A stretch of 5,850 nucleotides of DNA from an uncultured Chryseolinea sp. (GCA_946478915.1 CAMLER010000348.1:1-5850); one strand, 5' to 3'. Positions 1 through 5,850 are shown, numbered from the stretch's first letter. A program made the numbers and translations. Notes: generated from the sequence alone by a model not told the origin.

Positions 1-57
1 GTTAGCCGTTAACCGTTAGCCGTTAACCGTTAGCCGTTATTAGTTATTAGTTAATCG
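1..57. repeat. Heptamer tandem array A (GTTAGCC/GTTAACC then GTTATTA)
   Basis: Eight consecutive 7-bp units can be read from base 1: GTTAGCC, GTTAACC, GTTAGCC, GTTAACC, GTTAGCC, GTTATTA, GTTATTA, GTTAATC. The first five alternate in one base, suggesting a 14-bp higher-order unit. The array then changes to TTATTAG-type units. It begins at the window edge and may extend further left. It is non-coding: 7 is not a multiple of 3 and no credible protein crosses it. Its reverse complement resembles the array at 1151-1220. Function unknown. Confidence 0.93.
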
Positions 58-69
58 TGTGGGTGTGCC

Positions 70-153
70 TACTCTTACTACTTACTACTTACTACTTACT
101 ACTTACTACTTACTATTTACTATTTACCACTTACCAATAACTTCTAACTTACT
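70..153. repeat. Heptamer tandem array B (ACTACTT)
   Basis: From base 77 there are five perfect ACTACTT units (77-111), then ACTATTT twice (112-125), ACCACTT, ACCAATA, and decayed units ACTTCTA and ACTTACT up to 153. A TACTCTT unit at 70-76 precedes them. The array ends one base before the methyltransferase stop codon (complement of 155-157), so it sits directly at the 3' end of that gene. Units keep a 7-bp phase while drifting in sequence towards the gene side. A plus-strand reading frame through it gives only low-complexity Leu/Thr/Tyr sequence and is not a real gene. Confidence 0.93.
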
Positions 154-154
154 C

Positions 155-925
155 TCACCCCTTACTCCCAACATAAACGACCTCTCCCCTCACCAAACCA
201 AACCTTTTCCGGATATCATCATCCAGTTCATTAACAAAGTGATCTTCTTTGGGTATAAGACCGGCCTTCCGGATACGGGAAGGATAATCCCGGCCATATT
301 TCCTGACGTGATCATCCTGACCGAAAATTTTTTCACGTTCACGCTTGTCGATGATGGTATTGTCTTCAAAGGTAGTATCCGGCACAGGATTGAAGAACGG
401 TACCTGTAAAATAGCAAACCCGCCCGGCTTGAGCACGCGATGGATTTCCTGCATGGCTTTTATATCATCTCTGACATGCTCAAGAACATGGTTGCACAGG
501 ACTACATCAAAGGTATTCTCACCAAATGGAATCTGATGAATGTCCATTTTTATTTTTGCCAACGGTGATTCAATATCCGCAGTAACATATCCGGTACGGT
601 GCAATTTTTCAAACCGCTTGATAAAGCAAACCTCCGGCGCAATATGGAGGACATCAAGATTACTTGAAAAAAATGGAGTCCTTTCTTTAAGATAAAGCCA
701 CATGAGCCGGTGCCGCTCCAATGAAAGGCAATTGGGACATAAAGCGTTTTCCCGCGGCTTGATCCTCCCATATGGCAAAAATTTTCGATAGTGTTTGCCG
801 CAAATCGGACATTGTACCTTATCCCCGAGGTAAAAAATACCAGCGACCTTAACCCCTGCCGAGCTTACCCGCTGAAGATATTTGCGGGGAACATAGCGGA
901 TCAGCCAGGAGATGAGTCTCTTCAT
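155..925 (-). CDS. Zinc-ribbon SAM-dependent methyltransferase
   Basis: A 256-residue class I methyltransferase of the Methyltransf_11 type, probably cytoplasmic; its substrate cannot be told from sequence. An N-terminal zinc-ribbon-like element carries Cys39 and Cys42 (CPICG), with Cys63 and Cys66 (CPNC) closing it. The Rossmann core follows: DVLHIAPE at 91-98 stands where motif I is expected, TADIES at 115-120, MDIHQIPF at 127-134, then FDVVLCNHVLEHV (139-151) and LKPGG (165-169). FGQDDHVRKYG at 201-211 is a motif I recognise from a family of bacterial methyltransferases often found near surface-polysaccharide genes, so a role in glycan or lipid modification is possible but inferred. The start is ATG at 923-925, with no clear Shine-Dalgarno upstream, as is usual in Bacteroidota. 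It lies 296 bp downstream of mdh on the same strand, and the gap is full of heptamer repeats, so it may be transcribed separately. Heptamer arrays flank both sides. Confidence 0.9.
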   Translation of the reverse strand: MKRLISWLIRYVPRKYLQRVSSAGVKVAGIFYLGDKVQCPICGKHYRKFLPYGRIKPRENALCPNCLSLERHRLMWLYLKERTPFFSSNLDVLHIAPEVCFIKRFEKLHRTGYVTADIESPLAKIKMDIHQIPFGENTFDVVLCNHVLEHVRDDIKAMQEIHRVLKPGGFAILQVPFFNPVPDTTFEDNTIIDKREREKIFGQDDHVRKYGRDYPSRIRKAGLIPKEDHFVNELDDDIRKRFGLVRGEVVYVGSKG

Positions 926-950
926 TGTTGGTGAATATCACTTCGTAAAG

Positions 951-978
951 GCATAACGCAGAAAGCAAAACGCATAAC
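951..978. repeat. Short heptamer array (GCATAAC-type)
   Basis: Four adjacent 7-bp units: GCATAAC, GCAGAAA, GCAAAAC, GCATAAC. The outer two are identical and the inner two are variants. The array lies 25 bp upstream of the methyltransferase start codon, so on the minus strand it would fall in the promoter or 5' leader. Its unit differs from the other local arrays but the period is the same. It is short, so chance is not fully excluded. Confidence 0.6.
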
Positions 979-1047
979 GGTAGTGAGCGCGTCAACAAGA
1001 TTTCCACATATAACTTCGATCAGGCAAAATCATTTCGAGGGCACCCT

Positions 1048-1082
1048 GTTAACTACTAACTATTAATCCTACTTTGTTAAGT
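1048..1082. repeat. Degenerate heptamer array (GTTAACT-type)
   Basis: Units in 7-bp register are GTTAACT, ACTAACT, ATTAATC, CTACTTT, GTTAAGT. The TTAA/CTAA core of the first three resembles the TTAACTA units at 1151-1185, so this looks like a decayed relative of that array. It lies between mdh and the methyltransferase in otherwise featureless DNA. Confidence 0.5.
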
Positions 1083-1092
1083 TAGAAAAAAA

Positions 1093-1120
1093 GGAATAAG
1101 GAGTAGGGAATAGGGATGGC
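1093..1120. repeat. Short heptamer array (GGAATAG-type)
   Basis: Four adjacent 7-bp units: GGAATAA, GGAGTAG, GGAATAG, GGATGGC. The first three differ from one another at one or two positions and the last is decayed. A run of A (1085-1092) precedes it. On the minus strand the units read CTATTCC/CTACTCC, loosely like the ACTACTT array on the other side of the methyltransferase, but the match is too weak to claim homology. Confidence 0.65.
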
Positions 1121-1150
1121 GTCGCATAGTGCACGCCTTATTCGCTACCC

Positions 1151-1220
1151 CTATTAACTATTAACTATTAACTATTAACTATTAACGGTTAACGATTAAC
1201 GGTTAACGGATAACGGATAG
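1151..1220. repeat. Heptamer tandem array A' (CTATTAA then CGGTTAA)
   Basis: Ten consecutive 7-bp units: CTATTAA five times (1151-1185), then CGGTTAA, CGATTAA, CGGTTAA, CGGATAA, CGGATAG. The array ends one base before the mdh stop codon (complement of 1222-1224), so it lies directly at the 3' end of mdh. Read on the minus strand the units are TTAACCG and TTAATAG, matching the unit types of the array at 1-57 in mirrored order. It has no obvious hairpin plus T-run of a classical terminator, although the TTAA cores allow local self-pairing. Confidence 0.95.
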
Positions 1221-1221
1221 A

Positions 1222-2151
1222 TCATCCGATCTTCTCCAACACATCCATCACTTCCCTCACAGCTTTCCGGCTCGATTCAAGCAATGCTTTTTCGTCTTTA
1301 TTAAGATCGAGTTCGATCACTTTTTCAATACCACTCTTACCTAAAACCACAGGGACACCAAGGTAACAATCCTTGATTCCATATTCGCCTTCTAACTTCA
1401 TACAAACCGGGAATACCCGTCTTTGGTCGCGGGCAATTGCCTCTACCATTTGAGCCGCAGCAGATCCGGGTGCATACCACGCCGAAGTACCCATAAGCTT
1501 TACCAATTCGCCGCCGCCAACTTTGGTCCTTTCAAGAATAGCGTTCAGCTTGTCTTTGTCTATCAACTCCGTTACAGGAATTCCGGCAACCGTCGTGTAA
1601 CGCGGCAGTGGTACCATCGTATCGCCATGTCCTCCCAGGAGCATAGCTTGAATGTCTTTTGGTGAAATATTCAGTGCTTCAGCCAGGAACGCGCGGTAGC
1701 GGGCTGTATCAAGAATCCCGGCCATGCCCATCAGCTTGGTACGCGGCAACCGTGAGGTTATGTGCGCCTGGTACGTCATGACATCGAGTGGGTTAGATAC
1801 CACAATGATGATCGCATTTGGCGAATGCCTGATGATGTTTTCAGTTACCGATTTTACGATTCCTGCATTTGTACCGATAAGGTCGTCACGGCTCATCCCG
1901 GGTTTTCTTGGAAGCCCTGATGTAATCACCACAATGTCAGAGCCCGCTGATTTTGCATAGTCGTTAGTGGCGCCAACAGTCCGGCTATCATACAGGTCTA
2001 TCGGGGCCTTTTGCCAAATATCCAAGGATTTACCTTCTGCAAGGCCTTCTTTAATGTCCAGTAATACTATCTGGTTAGCTACCTCACGATAGGCTAATAC
2101 ATCAGCACAAGTTGCGCCCACATTACCGGCGCCAACCACAGTTACTTTCAT
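1222..2151 (-). CDS. mdh: Malate dehydrogenase, LDH-like (NAD-dependent)
   Basis: A 309-residue cytoplasmic enzyme of the citric acid cycle that interconverts malate and oxaloacetate with NAD. The N-terminal Rossmann fold shows GAGNVG at 7-12, and Asp32 in LLDIKEG is the residue expected to hold the NAD ribose. The mobile substrate loop reads GLPRKPGMSR (79-88). Arg82 in the position that is Gln in lactate dehydrogenases argues for malate over lactate. VSNPLD (118-123) contains substrate-contacting Asn120. LDTAR (147-151) supplies Asp148 and Arg151, and GGHGDTMV (173-180) supplies catalytic His175, so the Asp-His pair and both further substrate arginines (88, 151) are intact. Length matches the roughly 310-residue LDH-like MDH group of Bacteroidota, Chlorobi and Chloroflexi. 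The start is ATG at 2149-2151 and gives the expected short MKVTVVGAGN beginning. It is co-directional with tilS 186 bp upstream and probably has its own promoter. Its stop codon abuts a heptamer array. Confidence 0.97.
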   Translation of the reverse strand: MKVTVVGAGNVGATCADVLAYREVANQIVLLDIKEGLAEGKSLDIWQKAPIDLYDSRTVGATNDYAKSAGSDIVVITSGLPRKPGMSRDDLIGTNAGIVKSVTENIIRHSPNAIIIVVSNPLDVMTYQAHITSRLPRTKLMGMAGILDTARYRAFLAEALNISPKDIQAMLLGGHGDTMVPLPRYTTVAGIPVTELIDKDKLNAILERTKVGGGELVKLMGTSAWYAPGSAAAQMVEAIARDQRRVFPVCMKLEGEYGIKDCYLGVPVVLGKSGIEKVIELDLNKDEKALLESSRKAVREVMDVLEKIG

Positions 2152-2254
2152 AATGCTATTGATTTTGTTTTTTAAAAAGGTATTCGCCTGCTGAATAGAT
2201 CATGTGAATTTCCAAATTGATATAATATTGAATTTCAACATTTTGCAAGATGAG

Positions 2255-2280
2255 GAAAAACATCCCCCTGAAACCGGGGC
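2255..2280 (-). terminator. Possible intrinsic terminator after tilS
   Basis: On the minus strand, about 60 bases after the tilS stop, a CCCC run (complement of 2276-2279) can pair with a GGGG run (complement of 2264-2268) across a loop of about 8 bases, followed within a few bases by TTTTT (complement of 2256-2260). The stem is only 4-5 bp and the T-run is offset by a few bases, so this is weak. If real it would separate tilS from mdh transcription. Confidence 0.35.
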
Positions 2281-2337
2281 GCAAGTTATCAATTCAAAGG
2301 GATTTTGGAAACATATTTAAGGAATCGTCGTGGTGGC

Positions 2338-3663
2338 TTAAACCCTCGCCACACGAATATTTAATACGCGTTTTGTCGACTCTCGTATCTTAAATCGATC
2401 GTCGATCCGCCAACCGACTACATATACAATCTCGCCATCTGACTCCAGAACCGTTGTGATATTTTTATCGGCGATCGAGATCTTGTTGTCGACCATGAAA
2501 TCGCTGAGTTTCTTTTTGTGTTTCATTCCCAAAGGCTGAAAAGCATCGCCCTTTTTCCATTTTCTCCAGGTAAGGGGAAATTTCAATGAATCGGCATCAA
2601 GAGCGGCTTCCATTTTATCTGCACTAATTGTTGGTGTTTCTCCTGTCGAGAAAAACATTCGCCAGGGCCCCAACGGCACTTCACGATCTCCGCTTTCAAC
2701 TTTTGCCGCATTCCATTCCTGCGAGTGGGCTGTAATGATTAACTCATCGCGATCAATCACCAGGATATGCGTTGGAGACAGGAATCTTTTCCCCGATTGA
2801 CCATTAATTGCATGGATAATTTCGCGAGCCTGTTCGAAATTGAATGCAAAACTCTTGATGTAACGCCAAAGAGGAGATGCACCGGCATAAAATTTTTGAA
2901 GAAATTTTTTCTTGATAACAACTCTATCGTTGGACTCCAGGACAGCTTCCTTTTTCCAATTATTGAACCCGATATGCAGCAGTTCCAGGTCGCCCTCAAT
3001 TTTTTCCAGGCCATATTGCCATGTTGATTCCAAAGATGGATTTAATTCTTTCAGCTTTGGTATGACGTGATGTCTAACGAAGTTGCGTTGATAGTCGTCT
3101 GTGAGATTGCTTTCATCCTCTCGCCACCTCACCCCCTTGCTTCTTGCATACTCCGAGACTTTCGCGCGGGTAGCAAATAACAATGGCCGAATGATATTTC
3201 TATTTTTCAAAGGGATACCTGCAAACCCTTCTACTGAAGTCCCCTTCGTCAAATTCAGCACAATGGTTTCCATCGAATCATCAAAATGGTGTCCGGTAGC
3301 CATAAAGTTGTAGCCGTGTTCCTTAACCAATTCATCAAACCATGCATAACGCAAGTCACGGGCTGCCATCTGAATAGATATCCCTTGTTCCCAGGCATGC
3401 GTTTCCGTTTCGAAGCGTCTGACAAAGAAAGGCACGGCGAGTCGTTTGCATTCCTCCACCACCAGAACCTCATCTTTGTTGGATTCCTCACCCCTCAACC
3501 CGAAGTTACAATGGGCCACCCCGATGCGATATCCGCCTTCTTTAAACAGATGCAACATCGCCATTGAATCTATTCCCCCGCTTACGGCAAGCAGAATAGA
3601 ATCTGAAAGGGTGCATAACTTGTGACGCGCAATATGGTTCAGAAATTGCTCAAGCACGTTCAA
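2338..3663 (-). CDS. tilS: tRNA(Ile)-lysidine synthetase TilS
   Basis: A 441-residue cytoplasmic enzyme that uses ATP and lysine to convert C34 of the CAU-anticodon isoleucine tRNA into lysidine, switching decoding from AUG to AUA; normally essential. The PP-loop ATPase motif SGGIDS is at 28-33, and HCNFGLRGEES at 51-61 is the family's second signature. GHHFDDSMET (124-133) is the HxxDDxxET-type active-site motif, and DESN (183-186) with RNFVR (193-197) completes the N-terminal domain. The C-terminal TilS_C domain shows WRKWKKGD (366-373), PLGM (377-380) and KKLSDF (384-389). Length is normal. The reading frame has a TAA four codons before the predicted TTG start (complement of 3661-3663). 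The first ATG comes only at residue 34, after the P-loop, so initiation must be at TTG (codon 1) or GTG (codon 3); GTG would give a protein starting LEQFLNHI after fMet. No Shine-Dalgarno is visible. It is divergent from the OstA-like gene. Confidence 0.96.
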   Translation of the reverse strand: MNVLEQFLNHIARHKLCTLSDSILLAVSGGIDSMAMLHLFKEGGYRIGVAHCNFGLRGEESNKDEVLVVEECKRLAVPFFVRRFETETHAWEQGISIQMAARDLRYAWFDELVKEHGYNFMATGHHFDDSMETIVLNLTKGTSVEGFAGIPLKNRNIIRPLLFATRAKVSEYARSKGVRWREDESNLTDDYQRNFVRHHVIPKLKELNPSLESTWQYGLEKIEGDLELLHIGFNNWKKEAVLESNDRVVIKKKFLQKFYAGASPLWRYIKSFAFNFEQAREIIHAINGQSGKRFLSPTHILVIDRDELIITAHSQEWNAAKVESGDREVPLGPWRMFFSTGETPTISADKMEAALDADSLKFPLTWRKWKKGDAFQPLGMKHKKKLSDFMVDNKISIADKNITTVLESDGEIVYVVGWRIDDRFKIRESTKRVLNIRVARV

Positions 3664-3722
3664 AAATACGAATTACCGCGGAGGAAGTACGATTTTTGAC
3701 TTTGGCATTGTAGCTTGCACCA
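3664..3722. promoter_or_regulatory. Divergent promoter region between tilS and OstA-like gene
   Basis: Only 59 bp separate the two divergent start codons, so promoters for both are expected here or overlapping the 5' ends of the genes. A T-rich stretch with TTTTTG and TTTGG (3693-3704) resembles parts of Bacteroidota promoter elements (TTTG and TAnnTTTG), but no correctly spaced pair can be assigned. A GGAGG at 3680-3684 on the plus strand is 38 bases from the OstA-like ATG. The nearer in-frame TTG codons run into a TAG at 3711-3713, so this GGAGG does not serve a recognisable start. Confidence 0.4.
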
Positions 3723-5312
3723 ATGATTTTCAAATTTTGCACAATTCATTTTCTGTTTCAGATAACCCCTTGGAGATGTTGTGCAATATTGCTTTTGCTC
3801 ACCTCCACCGTTGCATTGGCGCAAAAAAAAGTGCAGCTGAAACAAGCTGACAGGCTCAGGGGAAAGGGAGGTAGCGGCGACGAACGATTTGACCGCCTGC
3901 TGGGAAACGTGATACTCACCCAAAACAAGACCACCATTTATTGTGACTCTGCTTATCTTTTTAAGAAACGAAATTTTGTAGAAGCTTTTGGAAAAGTTCG
4001 GATTACGGAGGGTGACTCTGTGACTATCACTGGTAGAAAACTGGAATACGATGGGGATACAAAAAAAGCGAAACTTCGTAATAACGTTGTTTTCACAAAA
4101 CTGGCAACGACCACCTTATACACGGATAACCTGGATTTCGACAGACCTACTAACGTTGCATATTATTTTAACGGGGGACGTTTGGTAGATAGCATCAACG
4201 TGCTCACCAGCAACAAAGGCTATTATAATGTCAACACAAACATGGCGTCGTTCAAGAAAAATGTTCATGTGAAGAATCCGGACTATGTCATGACTTCCGA
4301 TAGTCTTCAATACAATTCCAGAACAAAAATTATATACTTCCGGGCGCCAACAACTGTAGTCAACAGCGACAGCAGCACATTTGTCTACAATGATGGATTG
4401 TATGATACCAAGACAAGGCGATCGGATTTGAAACTCGGTGTGGCAGAATCCAGCGAGTACACACTGGAAGGGGAAGACTTCGACATCGATGACATCAGAC
4501 AGATTTACAAGGTGAGAAATTCGGTCAAGATGATTTCTAAAGAAGAGAATCTTATTATCTATGGTCAAGCTGCCGACTATTATAAAGCAACAGGAATTAC
4601 GAAGGTTTTTAATCAGGCGTACCTGGCCAAAGTAGATGCAAATAATGACACGCTTTTTATGTCGGCTGATACGCTTGTTTCAATAGATGACAAAGACCCC
4701 AATAAGAAAAGGCTGTTGGCTTATAATACGGTTAAGATATTTAAAAGCGATCTTCAGGGACTGGCGGATTCGGTTGAATACAGATCTGTCGATTCAACGA
4801 TCTATTTCTATCAAAATCCAGTCTTGTGGTCAGAGGGAAATCAAATGACAGCAGATTCAATAAGGATGTTGATAAGGAATAATACAATCGACAAGATCTT
4901 CATGAATGTAAACTCCTTCGTTATCTCAACGGACACATTATTGAATTTCAATCAGATTAAAGGCCGGAAAATGACGGCGGATTTCCTTAACAGAAAGATA
5001 AACCGGGTAATCGTTGAAGGCAACGGGGAAGCTATCTACTATATTCTCGAAGAAGACCAAAGTGCCTCAAGTGGTTTGAACCGTATCATCTGCAGTAACA
5101 TCACCATCCGGTTCAAGGATGGAAAAGTCAATAATCTCAGTTTCTATACGCAACCGGAGGGACGTGTCATACCTCCGCACGAGATCACCGAAGAAGATAT
5201 CCGGCTCAAAGGGTTTACGTGGAAACAAAAAGAAAAACCCACTAAATCAGACGTTAAAAAAGTGCAGCGAAAAAATGCAGGCTTCCCTCAGCCAGCGAAG
5301 CAGCTCAATTGA
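3723..5312 (+). CDS. OstA/LptA-like exported protein
   Basis: A 529-residue secreted protein of the Bacteroidota OstA-like type (OstA_2/LptA-fold family), probably periplasmic and probably part of lipopolysaccharide transport or outer-membrane assembly; that role is by family, not proven here. A signal peptide has its hydrophobic core at 20-32 and a signal peptidase I site at ALA|Q (31-34). The mature region is beta-rich with LptA-like strand repeats. A recurring (S/A)D(S/T/N) strand motif marks successive segments: CDSAYLF (74-80), TDNLDF (134-139), SDSLQYN (192-198), ADTLVS (315-320), ADSVEYR (348-354), ADSIRM (377-382) and TADFLNR (418-424). GNVILTQ (61-67) and GKVRITEGDSVTITG (90-104) are typical of the first OstA domain. 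The C-terminus is Lys-rich and probably disordered (about 500-529). It lacks the large C-terminal barrel of full LptD, so it is closer to a long LptA. ATG at 3723 is the first start after an in-frame TAG at 3711; no Shine-Dalgarno is close. It is divergent from tilS. Confidence 0.88.
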   Translation: MIFKFCTIHFLFQITPWRCCAILLLLTSTVALAQKKVQLKQADRLRGKGGSGDERFDRLLGNVILTQNKTTIYCDSAYLFKKRNFVEAFGKVRITEGDSVTITGRKLEYDGDTKKAKLRNNVVFTKLATTTLYTDNLDFDRPTNVAYYFNGGRLVDSINVLTSNKGYYNVNTNMASFKKNVHVKNPDYVMTSDSLQYNSRTKIIYFRAPTTVVNSDSSTFVYNDGLYDTKTRRSDLKLGVAESSEYTLEGEDFDIDDIRQIYKVRNSVKMISKEENLIIYGQAADYYKATGITKVFNQAYLAKVDANNDTLFMSADTLVSIDDKDPNKKRLLAYNTVKIFKSDLQGLADSVEYRSVDSTIYFYQNPVLWSEGNQMTADSIRMLIRNNTIDKIFMNVNSFVISTDTLLNFNQIKGRKMTADFLNRKINRVIVEGNGEAIYYILEEDQSASSGLNRIICSNITIRFKDGKVNNLSFYTQPEGRVIPPHEITEEDIRLKGFTWKQKEKPTKSDVKKVQRKNAGFPQPAKQLN

Positions 5313-5378
5313 AAAAATCGGCTAACGCGGATAACTAAATTCACTATTTTTTTTCGACGAAAGGCACTTTTATAGGGG

Positions 5379-5393
5379 CCGACCACCAGTCGG
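5379..5393. other. Small perfect hairpin downstream of OstA-like gene
   Basis: CCGAC (5379-5383) and GTCGG (5389-5393) form a perfect 5-bp stem with the loop CACCA. It lies 66 bp after the OstA-like stop, in the 185-bp gap before the next gene. No adjacent T-run follows, so it is not a convincing intrinsic terminator. It could be a weak operator or mRNA structure, or chance. Confidence 0.3.
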
Positions 5394-5497
5394 AGCGATG
5401 CCATTTTCGCGTCAAAAAACCGGCAACGAAAAAAATTAAGTTGTATTATGAGAATAGACAAAAAAGTTTAACTTTTGTAAATTCTCTGACTATCTCT

Positions 5498-5850
5498 ATG
5501 GTAAAAAGCCTGTTGCTGGCCATTCTAATATTTGGGACCACCTATGTCTTGGGGCAGGGGTTCGAAATAGCGCCCTTGCAGGAATCATACAAAGGCCTGA
5601 TAGGCGAGACCATAAAAGTGCCATTGCGATTCAAAAACAATTCGGATAAGCCTATTTCCCTTATAATCAGAAAAGTAACGGAGCAGATTGGAAGCACCCA
5701 GAAAAAATACTTTTGTCTTGATAATAATTGCCTCGATTCCAAGATAGAGGATTACGTTTTGAAAGTTGAACCAGGTCAGTCCGTAAACAACTTCTATGTT
5801 GCGCTAGACGCGGGATTAAATAGAAACGAACGCACGCTGCGAGAACTGGC
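5498..5850 (+). CDS. Exported protein of unknown function, 3' end outside window
   Basis: An open frame of 117 complete codons starts with ATG at 5498 and runs off the window edge. It begins with a clear signal peptide: MVKSLLLAILIFGTTYVLG then Gln, with Lys3, a hydrophobic core and likely cleavage near residue 19 or 20. The mature start reads FEIAPLQESYKG, then IKVPLRFKNNSDKPISLIIRKV (39-60), which looks like the opening strands of an immunoglobulin-like or DUF-type beta domain. Cys73 and Cys78 in YFCLDNNCLD could form a disulfide. EPGQSVNNFYVALDAGL follows at about 91-107. The style resembles Bacteroidota secreted proteins, some of which carry a C-terminal type IX sorting domain; whether this one does cannot be seen. 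There is no Shine-Dalgarno. TAACTTTTG at 5469-5477 resembles the Bacteroidota -7 element, with an uncertain -33 partner. It is codirectional with the OstA-like gene, 185 bp downstream. Confidence 0.85.
   Translation, partial: MVKSLLLAILIFGTTYVLGQGFEIAPLQESYKGLIGETIKVPLRFKNNSDKPISLIIRKVTEQIGSTQKKYFCLDNNCLDSKIEDYVLKVEPGQSVNNFYVALDAGLNRNERTLREL

Noticed and set aside
91..98. Apparent loss of the glycine-rich SAM motif in the methyltransferase (residues 91-98, DVLHIAPE)
   Set aside because: From memory of this family, an APE-type sequence at this place is usual, and the remaining motifs are intact, so it is not evidence of an inactive enzyme. The coordinates given are residue numbers.
1..153. 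CRISPR array or telomere-like chromosome end
   Set aside because: Units are 7 bp with no spacers, so it is not CRISPR. The arrays are interior, lie next to genes and recur with different units and orientation, so they are not chromosome ends.
59..409. Plus-strand open frame of 116 codons starting in the ACTACTT array
   Set aside because: Its first third is a translation of the tandem repeat and the rest is antisense to the well-supported methyltransferase.
2213..2248. Bacteroidota-type promoter upstream of mdh (minus-strand TCAATTTG at 2220-2213)
   Set aside because: It matches 7 of 8 positions of TAnnTTTG, but no TTTG element lies at the expected spacing of about 19-21 bp; candidates are at 14 and 24 bp.
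3660..3923. Minus-strand open frame covering the tilS/OstA-like gap
   Set aside because: It overlaps the OstA-like signal peptide antisense and the tilS start region, and has no motif or plausible start context.
4116..4568. Minus-strand open frame of 150 codons
   Set aside because: It lies wholly antisense to the OstA-like gene, whose plus-strand frame has a signal peptide and family motifs; no recognisable domain on the minus strand.
5347..5354. T-run after the OstA-like gene as an intrinsic terminator
   Set aside because: Eight Ts are present but no stable GC stem immediately precedes them.

Overview
The window looks like a chromosomal segment from a member of the Bacteroidota, probably Cytophagales-like. 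The evidence is a lineage-typical OstA-like periplasmic protein, a Bacteroidota-style LDH-like malate dehydrogenase, weak or absent Shine-Dalgarno sequences, and moderate GC content. The lineage is an inference from protein style; no rRNA or marker phylogeny is present.

Layout: three genes lie on the minus strand in the order tilS (3663-2338), mdh (2151-1222) and a zinc-ribbon SAM-dependent methyltransferase (925-155). Two genes lie on the plus strand: an OstA/LptA-like exported protein (3723-5312) and the start of another exported protein (5498 to the window edge). tilS and the OstA-like gene are divergent across a 59-bp gap that must hold both promoters. tilS and mdh are separated by 186 bp with a weak terminator-like hairpin. 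No RNA genes, CRISPR arrays, transposases or phage genes were found.

Functionally the genes are a mix of housekeeping roles: tRNA-Ile2 lysidine modification (tilS), central carbon metabolism (mdh), probable surface-glycan or small-molecule methylation (methyltransferase), and outer-membrane biogenesis (OstA-like). Nothing indicates one shared pathway.

The unusual content is in the non-coding DNA. The spaces on both sides of the methyltransferase gene (1-154 and 926-1221) hold at least six separate short tandem arrays. All have a 7-bp period but use different unit sequences, including TTAACCG/TTAGCCG, TTACTAC, GCATAAC, GGAATAG and TTAACTA/TTAACGG. Two arrays begin within a few bases of the stop codons of the methyltransferase and mdh. 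The outermost arrays (9-57 and 1165-1213) form an imperfect inverted pair, about 42 of 49 positions matching, that encloses the methyltransferase. A shared period without a shared sequence is the best candidate here for an undescribed element family.
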